64,000 nt of DNA from the NCBI GenBank assembly GCA_013076295.1, contig RQOL01000863.1, positions 744,001-808,000 on the forward strand, in the 5' to 3' direction. Position 1 is the stretch's first letter. Each line of letters opens with the position of its first letter. The notes under the pieces are model-generated. The model made no database searches and was not told the origin of the DNA. It saw only the letters and a program-made list of their open reading frames with translations. This stretch comes from Sanderia malayensis (lineage: Eukaryota; Cnidaria; Scyphozoa; Semaeostomeae; Pelagiidae). Below are positions 1 to 10,296 of the stretch, piece after piece. A program made the position numbers and the translations under genes.

Positions 1-273
1 CACCCCCATCTTGTACATTGACATATTTGTACATTTTGCACATTCTATGTATGCTATGCCAATGTATTCCATGGTACATAACAGAATTGTTTGAAAATGA
101 GATGGATGTTTTCTTTACTCCAGTTTCACATTTTGTAAAATTCATTTCAAATTAGTACTATGAAATCAACTGAGTAAAGATATCAGGTAATTTGGTCTTG
201 ATAGTTCAATGCATTTTAATTCTCAATAGTCTACTTTAGATAGTCTTGCATCAAGTTTCTTACCTATGATTTC

Positions 274-966
274 TCAACCACCTCTCAAACGTCCTGTCAT
301 TACAATGGTGCTTTCTATGGTAAAGAGATTTGTGAATGAATTATGGTATTGGCAAGAAACAATGATAATAATTATTGCCCATTGTGCAGAAGAATATAGG
401 TTTGTTTGTCCAGTTATAGTCATAGTAACAAACAAACGTCTATCAATCTCATTATCTGTCAAAGATTTCAGGAATGATTTTACTTCTAGGGCAATTATTT
501 CACACTACGATATAAGCCAATCAAGTGCATGTATTGCAAATGCCTCTGTTTTTCCTGATAGTTCTAGATATTTAGATAATTATTGATCTCATTTACATGG
601 TGTAAATACCAATGGTATGCTCAAAATACTAACAGAAGATCTTACCCTTTGTTATGTCATACGAGCGACAGGTTCCATGGTTCTCCAACCGATGTCCATT
701 ATAAATGAGTTGTTGTTGTTCAATAGCTATCCCTTTTGGAAAAAACAGTAATTATATATGTTATCCAGTGCCAGTTGACTATCACTGTTGTTATCATAGA
801 ACAGACGAGTCCTAATTGATCCCACATCTCAAGAATTACTAAAAATTGACGGAAACCTTACCTGCTTTGTTTCGAATCTTATTTTTGAGATCTGATATTG
901 TCGTTTGATTGTTGGCTCTCAGTGTAGTTGTTGTTCCATCTAGGTTTGTTACGGATACCTGATAAT
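274..966 (-). CDS. Divergent ubiquitin-like protein, 3' exons (5' end not found)
   Basis: Three exons read on the minus strand: 966-862, 732-646 and 314-274, joined by phase-1 introns with GTAAGG and GTAAG donors. Together they encode a full beta-grasp ubiquitin-like domain of 76 residues that aligns to ubiquitin without gaps. It keeps positions equivalent to Leu8, Lys27, Lys29, Lys33, Ile44, Gly47, Lys63 and the C-terminal RLRGG followed directly by a stop. Lys6, Lys11 and Lys48 are replaced (Thr, Thr, His), and Val70 of the hydrophobic patch is Thr. Ending exactly at Gly-Gly means no processing would be needed for conjugation. At least one upstream exon is missing: exon 966 starts with two bases of a split codon just before the residue matching ubiquitin Met1. 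I infer a conjugable ubiquitin-like modifier or the C-terminal domain of a larger protein. It is far too diverged to be the polyubiquitin gene. Confidence 0.8.
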
Positions 967-1039
967 CTAAAACAAGCAGACACATGGTTTGAGACTGGAA
1001 TGACATACCTTCCAACCTGTAGAGAAGGAAAAGCGGGAG

Positions 1040-1450
1040 ACTTCGCGAGTGGAGCGAGCGAAAAATTAGAGCTGGGGGTCTGGGGGACCCGCTGAGCCCC
1101 CCAGCGGGTCCAAGGCAGCGCCCTAGTAGGGGTCCAGGGGGGCGAAGCCCCCGGAAGCTCTTGACAAGCATTGAGTAATAAAATTCCAAAGTTTGGCGCC
1201 TGACTTTATCCGATGTCGTAGTCGTAACTATTCTAATGTTTTGATTTAAACCACATAGAATCGTTTTGTCCGTTATGAAATTTTGCACTGTTGACAGTAA
1301 TCTTGATTCTTCTTTATTTTATACCAGTTTTTTATTTTTATTATAAATTTTTTTCAAAAATCGGGAGGATTTTTTAATTGTCGGGAGGTCGGGAGATGAC
1401 CTCTGAAATCGGGAGTCTCCCGGTCATATCGGGAGGGTTGGAACATATGG
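1040..1450. repeat. Dispersed repeat fragments inside the ubiquitin-like gene's upstream sequence
   Basis: Two GC-richer patches stand out from the AT-rich background. One, about 1,040-1,160, has palindromic G/C clusters such as GGGGGCGAAGCCCCC. A related gggggctttgccccc patch recurs near 47,155. The other, about 1,360-1,440, repeats the word cgggag several times. They look like ends of transposable elements. The open frame that runs through them on the minus strand is not supported as coding. From 1,450 to 2,066 I see nothing I can support. Confidence 0.4.
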
Positions 1451-2487
1451 AATGATCTCTCGTTTACGGTCTTACTAATTAGATATAAACATTATTTAAA
1501 TACTTTCATACTTGGTATCTCGATTTGGTGATTTACGACTGCTACAGATCAGGTGGAGGATTTTGCAGATGTAATTTTCCGACGTTACACGTTTTTTTAT
1601 ATTTATTTGGATTAGCACCAAGTACTAAAAGCTTCTTAATTCTTTTGCTATTTTTCAGAAACCATTTTATCGCTTTGAACAGGGGTGTAACGGACCAGTG
1701 TGGGGCCCTTAATCAAAGTAGTTGTTTGGGGCAACTATATATTTGCAAATCAAGTTGACAGACAGACCGAGATTTCCCTTAACTGCATCAATTTTTTACA
1801 GCGTTATGCAAGTTTTAAGCAACATTAATTGATATCAACAAAGCAATTATTAAGATATAAAATCAGGTTAAATAGAAGAATTCTTACTAAAAATTTTTGG
1901 AAATTTTCGCGTGGTCTCCTTCCAGGCCTACCTGTTTGGGGGCCCTTAGTTTTGTGCTTAAAGGTGCACACCGCGCGTTGCGCCATTGGCGTGGAAATTT
2001 GAAGTATTTTTAGACTGATACATAGAAACTGAGATCGTCGCGTAAATAGCCCATGGAACTTATACATTTCAATCTTTCTCAAGCAAAATTAGCAAGATTT
2101 TTGATAGAAAGACCCAAATGAACTTTTCTTGAGAATCGGAATTTGACAGTGTCCTTGTTATTTTTAACCGAGCACAAAAGTTTTTTACTTTTTTGGCCAT
2201 CTTGGTTTTAGTTGCCTATAAATCTTTATAAAATGCTGCAAAATATCTCGGTTAGAAAGTGAAATTGCTTAACAAGCAGAGGAATAGCAAAGGTTATAGC
2301 CAGGTATATACACTCTTGATAAATGAGTGTATATACCTATATATCGAACTGTTGGTGCAGTGAATATTGTCACAATGCCCAATGGCATTTGTGTCATTAT
2401 GGCATTGTTTTGTACCATAGCGGGAGTGAAGTCTATTGTATAGCTATATAGGATATATGCATGATATTCTACTGTTATGAGATTCTA

Positions 2488-2988
2488 TTATGATTTGAAA
2501 ACCATATAATCACCGCCTGGACAATCACCCCCGCCTTGATGATGATGATGATGATGATGCTCATCACCTCCATGTTCTCCATGATCATTGTCTTTGCTTG
2601 AACCTGATCAGAAAATATAACATTACATAGCATTAACCAGAGGCGTTGGACCGTACTAAGAAGTAGGGGAACGCCACAATATAAAGGGCCTGAACCGCCC
2701 CCGGCCCCTACGCCATTGCTATTGACCAGAATAGATGTGCGATTCATGAGTTTTTAAAGATGCTGCTATGTTGTTTTAGTGTCGATTAATAACCAACTAC
2801 AAGATGTTCTCGATAACTCGAACCAGAATGTGACCGATCGTGTTATCAAGGCCCCTGGACATTCGAAGCATTTCAATGTAGAAGGTGCACTATTGTGGGC
2901 ATTATTTCTCACAAAACAGACACGTTACTTCTGGCACCAGGTAGAATGAAACAACTTCTGCATTTAAGTAGGGTTATATTGTCTTACC
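2488..2988 (-). pseudogene. Duplicated His-rich terminal exons, 5'-truncated copy
   Basis: This is the unit-1 copy of the gene at 3,637-4,254. The last exon (2,603-2,488) has a good acceptor (TTTTCTGATCAG) and encodes a 37-residue tail with a run of seven His, then QGGGDCPGGDYMVFKS and a stop. The preceding exon end (donor GTAAG at 2,987) keeps the SPSDDDDWD part. The duplication junction cuts off the start codon, and an in-frame TGA lies just upstream. It could still act as an alternative 3' exon for a transcript starting in unit 2, so it may be a pseudogene fragment or an alternative terminal exon. Confidence 0.55.
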
Positions 2989-3289
2989 GTCCCAATCGTC
3001 GTCATCCGACGGTGATTTCAATCTTTCTCATGAAAAATTAGCAAGATTTTTGATAGAAAGACCCAAATGAACTTTTTTTGAGAATGGAAATTTTACAGTG
3101 CCCTTGTTATTTTTAACCAAGTACTAAAGTTTCTTAATTTTTGGCCGTCTTGGTTTTAGTTGCCTATAAATCTTTATAAAATGCTGCAAAATATCTCGAT
3201 TAGAAAGTGAATTTGTTCAATAAGCAGAGGAATAGCAAAGGCTATAGCCAGGTATATACACTCTTGTTAAATGAGTGTATATACCTATA

Positions 3290-3476
3290 CAGTGGAATCC
3301 CGCTATAACGAACCCCGTTTATAACGAACTTCCCGCTATTACGAACTAAAACTCCGGTCCCTTTGATTCTGGGAAGTGGTTCTTCATAAACAAATGTCCC
3401 TTCTGTATAACGAACTCCCGCTATTGCGAACTACTTTCTCGGTCCCTACAGAGTTCGTTATAGCGGGATTCCACTG
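3290..3476. mobile_element. 187-bp MITE with long inverted ends, pogo/Tigger-like, TA target duplication
   Basis: The ends are CAGTGGAATCCCGCTATAAC and its inverse. The element sits between TA dinucleotides, and unit 1 of the tandem duplication shows the uninterrupted site (cctatatatcgaact), so this is a direct before-and-after comparison. The internal sequence repeats cgaact/cccgctat words. There is no coding capacity. Tc1/mariner-pogo assignment rests on the TA duplication and end type. A diverged partial copy lies at 47,398-47,510. Confidence 0.87.
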
Positions 3477-3636
3477 TATATCGAATCGAACTGTTGGTGC
3501 AGTGAATATTGTCACTATGCCCAATGGCATTTGTGTCATTATGGCATTGTTTTGTACCATAGCGGGAGTGGAGTCTATTGTATAGCTATATAGGATATAT
3601 GCATGGGGTTTGTTGTTCTACTGTTATGACATTCTA

Positions 3637-4254
3637 TTATGGTTTGAAAACCATATAATGTAGTTTAGGATATAACACTGGGGATACGATAAAAATTTTA
3701 GCAGAATCGCTAAAAGAAGACATATAATCACCGCCTGGACAATCACCCCCGCCTTGATGATGATGATGATGCTCATAACCTTCATGTGCTTCATGATCAT
3801 TGTCTTTGCTTGAACCTGATCAGAAAATATAACATTACATAGCATTAACCAGAGGCGTTGGACCGTACTAAGAAGTAGGGGAACGCCACAATATAAAGGG
3901 CCTGAACCGCCCCCGGCCCCTACGCCATTGCTATTGACCAGAATAGATGTGCGATTCATGAGTTTTTAAAGATGCTGCTATGTTGTTTTAGTGTCGATTA
4001 ATAACCAACTACAAGATGTTCTCAATAACTCGAACCAGAATGTGACCGATTGTGTTATCAAGGCCCCTGGACATTCGAAGCATTTCAATGTAGAAGGTGC
4101 ACTATTGTGGGCATTATTTCTCACAAAACAGACACGTTACTTCTGGCACCAGGTAGAATGAAACAACTTCTGCATTTAAGTAGGGTTATATTGTCTTACC
4201 GTCCCAATCGTCGTCATCCGACGGTGATGGTTCATATCCTGGAACATGCGACAT
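3637..4254 (-). CDS. Small acidic/His-rich protein, two exons
   Basis: Exons 4,254-4,200 and 3,815-3,637 join at phase 1 (donor GACG/GTAAG, acceptor GATCAG) to give 77 aa. The N-terminus reads MSHVPGYEPSPSDDDDWDG. A Ser/Asp/His stretch follows, then five His, QGGGDCPGGDY and a C-terminal extension. The start ATG has A at -3. The frame stays open upstream of this ATG for about 29 codons to a CAG acceptor-like site, so this could also be the last two exons of a longer gene. Residues after GGDYM come from a 61-bp insertion plus an 8-bp target duplication (69 bp, exactly 23 codons), absent from the sister copy. I recognise no family. The His cluster and the adjacent Cys suggest metal binding, which is inference only. 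Confidence 0.6.
3660..3720. mobile_element. 61-bp insertion with 8-bp target duplication (CATATAAT)
   Basis: Comparison with unit 1 shows the extra 61 bp flanked by CATATAAT at 3,652-3,659 and 3,721-3,728. A similar sequence lies at about 21,870-21,935, inside an intron of the large secreted-protein gene, so this is a dispersed repeat. No clear inverted ends are visible. The 8-bp duplication would fit a hAT-type or related miniature element. Confidence 0.65.
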
Positions 4255-5195
4255 GTTTCTTTGCTTGCTTTGCGAATGTTGCTCTAAGTTTACAAAATTT
4301 CCTTTTCTATGATAACATGGTTTCTTCTGATTTTATACTGCTTCGAAGGGAGTTTTCTCTTGCTTATCCTTTTGTATCTGGGACGGGGTATGGTCCACAT
4401 AGAGGACACACGTGCCACTCGGCAAGTGCTTGTCCACATTCTGATTGAAAGGTCCCCTTGTTTGCAACAATTTTGTCTTCCACAGCCAAAATATCACCTT
4501 GAATTTCATTGCCATACATTTCCCGCTCAATTTTATCACAAATTCCACTGGCTTCCATTGCAAAGTTTTCTTAATTTTGATGAGAATTTTCAGTTGCCTC
4601 GACGTATTTCACGGTCAAAACCACTACACTATCCCCCCTAAGCCAGTTTTAGTACAAGGGAAACTTGCATGGCCGTATATTAAGAGAAGGGTTTTTTCAG
4701 ATGACCAATCCTTCTAGAATCTTCGATTTGCTCGATGCATTTGGAAAGTACCCTTGCATAACGCACTCTGCTGTAAGTTTGCCGCTGCTCAGCTAAGCCT
4801 TTTGGGCTTCACCTAAATCGTACGTTAAAGTGGCAGTGGGAGATACCCTTTGCCTTATTGTATGTGTATGCAAAATTTAAAGTATCTCTAATACTTAGTA
4901 TGCATATTATGTGGAATTCGTCAATTTTTGTTCTAGAGCCCTGGGAAATTCCCTGCGCCTTATGGCATAATATGCCGTAATATTTCCCCATGGCACTAAG
5001 TTAAGTGTTGTGCTGTTATGCTTGGGAAAATAACCATGGCCGATATGTTTAATGTTAAGAAAAGGGAATTCCCGATTGCTTAATGCTTCAAATAACGCGA
5101 AGGTATTTCCAGCCAACTTCATTTTCCATCAAAAAGAACTATTGAGCAGATCTCTACTACATCGCCAGACCTGTTGACAATTCATTGAATTTTAC
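4255..5195. other. No confident gene; weak minus-strand open frame
   Basis: A 64-codon minus-strand frame (4,558-4,364) has reasonable amino-acid composition and several Cys, but I see no good splice partner. The frame upstream of it is stopped. It may be a decayed exon or repeat. I see nothing else I can support here. Confidence 0.2.
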
Positions 5196-5495
5196 TGGTA
5201 AGAAAATGCTTTACTATTGTTTATTTTACTTTGAATATTATCTGTGCGTTTCTTTCTTTCTGGGATTCATTACACATTGATATTCACTTGTTCTGTGCTG
5301 TGCCCTAGCATGGCATACTTCAGTCTTATTCATTATTTTAATTTAGATTTTTTATTTATTATATAGTTTCCTTTTATATCACAGTAACGATACTTAATTA
5401 GTTACTGATTTATGAATTTACTTATGCAAATGCCATTGATAACACTATACTGATCTTGTTCATTCTAGAATTTTGTTGCAAGGGAGAGATAAGAA

Positions 5496-5615
5496 ATGGA
5501 CAAACAACCGAAGGGAAAGCCTGGTCCAAAACCAAAGCCTGCGACAAGCATCCTATCTGGAGCATCAACTCTTAATGGACCAAGTGGTCACGAGCCTCCT
5601 CCAGAGGACTTTTAA
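5496..5615 (+). CDS. Candidate 39-aa small protein on a two-exon transcript
   Basis: A probable non-coding exon ends at 5,197 with a strong donor (ACTG/GTAAGAA). The next acceptor (TTCATTCTAG) is at 5,468. The second exon then carries an ATG in good context (GAAATGG) and a 39-codon frame that starts after an in-frame stop. The peptide is Lys/Pro-rich at the N-terminus (MDKQPKGKPGPKPKP), then Ser/Gly/Thr-rich, and ends PPPEDF. It has no signal peptide or membrane span. I do not recognise it. The alternative is a chance frame in a spliced non-coding RNA. From here to 8,300 there is no other convincing gene. Confidence 0.35.
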   Translation: MDKQPKGKPGPKPKPATSILSGASTLNGPSGHEPPPEDF

Positions 5616-6454
5616 TTCAAGTTTTCCAGATGAAGGTCATTCAATTTACAGCATGCTTCTACTTGAACCATATAGACGTCGGGTGAATTTTATAAGAGCT
5701 GGATAATGTTTTCACCATTAAGACTGTACTTCAGAGTAACTCATTTTGATATAGAGGCTCAATTTAGAGCATATTCACTTTAGAGCTTTAACTTGTAGCA
5801 TACTTTTGCAAGATGGCGATTAGCATACATATTGTACGTCAAAAACCTAATTATTTAATTTACTAATTTAATTCAAGACCACAGATCTATCTGTTGTGAT
5901 TTCCATCTGTGTATTTTATTCTTTGAAAATTCCATATGTTGTGAAGTGAAGTTCTTTTTCTTTTATCTTGGTCTTTTACCCTGCGATGCACTTTCGGCGT
6001 GCACATGTCATCGTATCGTGCACACGTATCGTTACCAGTATGTTGTGTCTTTGTGTGTCTCTCTCTCCCTTTTGGCGCTCGCGTCAATGGAACATCGCGC
6101 GGCAAACCAAAACTTGCCAATGTGGCCTGTTATTATAGCAATTTGTTCATGTGTAGCATTGCTATAACTACCACTACCTTTAACTATTCTAACCTCCACT
6201 TTTTCTTAGTCACGTTCCACTATCTTTAACCATGTTAGTTTTTGATCGCCTCTTGCCTTTTTCACTTGTCGTCTTTGTGCTTCTCTGAGTGCCTTCTTTG
6301 CTGGAGCACTTTCCGAAAAAGCGAAATTTTTCAAATTCTGAGTTTTGCAAATGCTATTATATGCAGGTCAGTAAGAAATATAAACTTGCTTTTGCAATAG
6401 ATTCACTGCACAACTTCAATGCCTGGATACTTTGACTCAATATCCTTGCCAGTG

Positions 6455-6545
6455 ATTACCAGAATGGGGCCTATTCAGAGAGGAGCTTATTTAGGGGCGA
6501 GGTTTACTTAGGGGGGGGGGGGCTTATTCGAGGATTTACGGTATT
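6455..6545. repeat. MITE fragment (ggggcttattcgaggatttacggta end)
   Basis: The end gaggatttacggta is shared with the more complete element at 16,492-16,765. Only one end is well preserved here, and it lies next to an 11-base run of G. Confidence 0.55.
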
Positions 6546-7023
6546 TAAAACCAGCGTTCATTTATTTGTTAATCAAAAGAAGGCCGCGGGCGTTTATTTA
6601 ATTTTAAACCTTGTAGTTTATTAACCATACTTGCCCTGCTTCTCTGTTTCTTGTTTTGTGTATTTTAATCTATGCGGCTATGATAATGATTTTTATGACT
6701 TTTCATCAAATTTTGTGCTGGAAACGAGGGTGTATTATGACAAAATAAAACTGGGGCGAATTTCATACCATTTCATACCATTAACATATTTCTATCAGGA
6801 TTTTGGGAGGGGTCAGCATGTATTTTGCTCCGTTGCGAAAAAACTCGGAACAAGTAAAGTTAAAGAGGGTGGTATGTAACATTGATCACTTAACAAGAAG
6901 GGATAACGGGAAAGGGACTGTAGGTAACACGGTAGCATTGTTCGAGTAATACAGGTTTCTAGTATTCATCTTCAAGGAAAGCATTGAATGTCCCTAATTG
7001 GAAAATACTTTTATAATTTGCAG

Positions 7024-7206
7024 GATGAGAGTTTGCAGGGAATGCTTTGAATCTGTGTTATGAAAAGTCAAGTCGGGGAACCCGTTCTTGCTATCAACGG
7101 TAAGAAACCACTGTACCCTGCAGATGGCCAGATGGAAGGGATTTCTTGTCCTCGGAATGAATTTGGAATATCTCCACGTGTGGTGCTTGAAGGCATGCGA
7201 AGATAG
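7024..7206 (+). other. Possible 5' exon or small ORF upstream of the acidic secreted gene
   Basis: The sequence between acceptor tttgcag (7,023) and donor acg/gtaaga (7,100) looks like an exon of 76 bp. It may be a 5' untranslated exon of the gene starting at 8,315. If unspliced, a 48-codon frame starts at 7,060 and ends at 7,206. Neither reading is secure. Confidence 0.25.
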
Positions 7207-8314
7207 CTAACTATGTCTGCAAGTATTTACATGGTAAGTCATAGTCCGAAGAATTTTAACTGGCGCACTCAGCTCTTCAAAGGTTAAAATATCCCAGTAC
7301 TGGATTTTGAAACCAGATAAAATTGCATAAAGTTTTAAAATGAAATTGCCTTGCAAGCACGAAGTACTTAATGTTGTGAATATAGTGTAGTATCTTTCGA
7401 CAGTTGATGTTAAAAATGTTTTTAATAAAATTTTATTGCATCTTCGTCAATGCGATAGCATAAAGATTTTCATTTTGTGCGAAAAAAAAAGCCTGAAGAA
7501 ATATAGCACTGAAATTGAGAGCTTGCTAAGATTTCACAGCGCTGAAATATACTTCTTATAAGTAAAAGCGTGTAGCGTCAAGTTATCGAGTACTGTCATC
7601 TTTTGCGTGAAACCGACTTTCCGGGAAATCAAAAAAATGCTCAAGTTGCAAAGACATTTATTGCAGAAGGCTGCTTCGTAAGGATTGGCGGATAATCTGT
7701 CGTTAAGAAGAAATAAATGTTCGAATTACACGGGCCAGAATTACCCCTAAGGTGACTGTAGATCGCATTTCTTTACTTAAACTATCCCACCTTTCCATCT
7801 GAATATGGCGAAAAGATGAACATTAACTTCCGAAACAGCTCAATATTATAAAAGAAATTTATATATATGTTGCTTTATAGAATAGGTAGAGCTGTCTTTA
7901 TTTGTGATTCGCGTAAATCGTGTTGTGAAGAATGCTTGCTTTGCATTGTTCTTGATAGCAGGTGTTGAACATAGTTTGTGATGCAATGAGGTATTGACTT
8001 CACATCCAGACTGCACAATTCACAGACACTTTATTCAATAATATAGAATGTGAATCATAACATGAATCTTTGCATTTGTCGCCATATTAATGCTGGCTTT
8101 AAAATGATGAAAATTTCGTGAAGATCATCCCAAAGTGGTAAGTTGTCTTTCGGACTCAACCTGGATTGCATTTTGGGAAATTGCTTTTCAAGACCACCTC
8201 AGCTTTGTACTTGTTCGAAATTTTCTAATGCAGCTTTGTACGGGCAGTTTTTCAGTAATTATAGTTGCCTTGAGCGGTGATTAATATCTATATTTTATTT
8301 GTTTAGAGGACACA

Positions 8315-10296
8315 ATGAAGTTGCTGGTAGAGTTTATCATCCTTCTTTGTTTTTGCCACCTCTTTATTCAAGGTAAATTTCCGATTTTATACCATCCTTC
8401 TATCATTGTATTCGAAGTTTAGGAAATGATCTCAATAAACGCCTGTCAGCACCACGATAATTTTGAGCTAATCGACTTGATCCAAAGAAAAGTCATTTTC
8501 TGCTTGTTGCTGATATGCTGAAAATTTCAGATTATGCCCATTTCTTCTTCCTCGAAGTCGAACTTACCCCCAGAAATGAGACTTAATTCTTCTGTTTGTT
8601 AAATCGAATGATTTTGACCTAATGGGGTCGAGCCTTTATACTATTGTGTTTTCCTTATGAAACCCTGAGTGTATCTTTCATCCTGAATATAGGACTTTGG
8701 ATATTTTCGTTCTTTTCAACAGTTTTAATTCATTCATTTCTCTTTGTTTCCAACACAGGATTCCCGATGAAAAGCGCTTTCAGGAAACACTCAGAAGGTA
8801 GCGAAAGTCGCCATGTGCTGTCTCAAAAATCAAGTTTTTTTGGCCGCAAAGGTAGCAATAGGGTTGATAGACCGAAATCAGAGGCAGTTAAAAATGCACG
8901 CGGTAAAGCTAAAGACTCGTTAGAATACGAATTGGACCACGTTCTATCCGACCATTTCTCATCGGATCGGGATGAAAGAGAGCCATCCTCACCACGAAAT
9001 GAATTTATCAATTTCTACAACCCTGACACGGGACTGGAAAGACTGCATAGCAAGCCTTCATACCACGAAGGATTGACATCGAAAATCGAAGAGCCTCATT
9101 TGCGCTTTAATTATGGATACGAGTCTGATTCATCGTCCTCATCGTTGAAGCGTCACGGATCAGCATCAGATCGCCGAGTTGATTCGTACGCTGGTGAAAT
9201 GATCGACGACGAAAACACGCTGTCGCATTACATCGCGCCGCCGGTGTATGACGAGAATCATCGCCACAAATCACAGCACACATCACCAACTAATAAGATG
9301 CTGTTTGGGGGAAGCGAAGAGACCGAAAATGCAGAAAGTGCCAACACGAAATCATTTATGAAGAGCCTAGGGTCGTTGTTAAAGCCATTGTCATTGTCGC
9401 AAAGTGAACAAAGGTCGTTGGAAGCACCGAGTCGTTCTGAAATGGCCGAGCTTCAACATGACGTAGATTATCAAGGTGGCTATAGCGTTATGAGCAAGGA
9501 CTCGCGTCATTATAAGGATGGCGGTGGTGATGATTGGAGCTCACGTGCACATGATCCACCCAGCGGGAAGCATGAATTTGACAACGGGCCTGCCGATGAA
9601 CAGCATCATCATGCATTTGTTGGAGATACGAGGAAAGAAAGGTTTCCATCGTCGAGATTTTCCACCAAGAGCAGTGATAATGAGGATGATAGGCGCGATG
9701 AAAGCGACAGGGGCAATTATAATAGAGACAACAACGATATAGATCGTGACGACAGAGATAGAGAGCATCCCAATGGCGATGAGGGTGATAAAAAACGTTT
9801 TTCATCTGATGATGAATTCAGGGATTTCCATGCGGCTGGTTCAGATGATTACAACCACGATAAAGACGATTATTCGCGATATGATCGTTCGAATTACAAC
9901 GAATTGAGCCACACCCGCTCAACAATGGCACCCGGTTATAGCCAACGAGCGAACGATAATTTGTCGTCGGATGACGATCATTCACAACAATTTGACAGTC
10001 ATGGCTATCCACCTAGAGATTACGCCAATAGTCCACCGAGTACAAATAGTGATGGTGGAAAAGAAGGATTTCTTGGGGGGCACCGGGACAAAAGTCAAGA
10101 AGACGGCCGAGTGGATAGCCGAGAAGATAGTCGGGTAGATAGCAGATTAGCAAACAGTGCCGAGACAAGCTCTTCTTCGCAAGACAAGCCAATTGAAATG
10201 ATGCAAGATCAATCTGGCAAGCTACATTCATTATCACAAGGTGTTAATACAGACGACTTGACCAGTGATATACAAAAATATCTGCCACATGAATAG
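8315..10296 (+). CDS. Secreted acidic, Asp/Ser/His-rich disordered protein
   Basis: Coding exons are 8,315-8,372 and 8,759-10,296, joined at phase 1 (CAAG/GTAAAT; AACACAG), giving 531 aa. Exon 1 begins after an acceptor at 8,306, so there is also a 5' untranslated exon. It encodes a textbook signal peptide (MKLLVEFIILLCFCHLFIQ). I chose this start over the ATG at 8,644 because that one lies in the intron. The mature chain has no cysteine, no recognisable fold and no membrane span. A basic N-terminal patch (about residues 22-65) is followed by long stretches dominated by Asp, Ser, Arg, His, Asn and Gly, densest around residues 320-420. Such chains are typical of extracellular matrix, mineral-associated or capsule proteins in invertebrates; that role is inference. 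The next gene downstream has the same layout: a signal-peptide exon, a phase-1 intron, then one very large exon. Confidence 0.87.

Larger units (their letters stand above)
2067..4227. repeat. Tandem segmental duplication (two units)
   Basis: Unit 1 (2,067-3,015, 949 bp) and unit 2 (3,016-4,227, 1,212 bp) are near-identical head-to-tail copies. Both run from a ttcaatctttctc start to a cgtcatccgacggtga end. The length difference is almost entirely two later insertions in unit 2: a 187-bp palindromic MITE (3,290-3,476) and a 61-bp insert (3,660-3,720). Each unit carries the same minus-strand exon pair. Confidence 0.88.

Noticed and set aside
839..1288. 149-codon ORF as a single coding exon of the ubiquitin-like gene
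   Set aside because: The part upstream of 966 runs through GC-palindromic repeat sequence, and a clear acceptor (TTGTTTTAG) marks the true exon start at 966.
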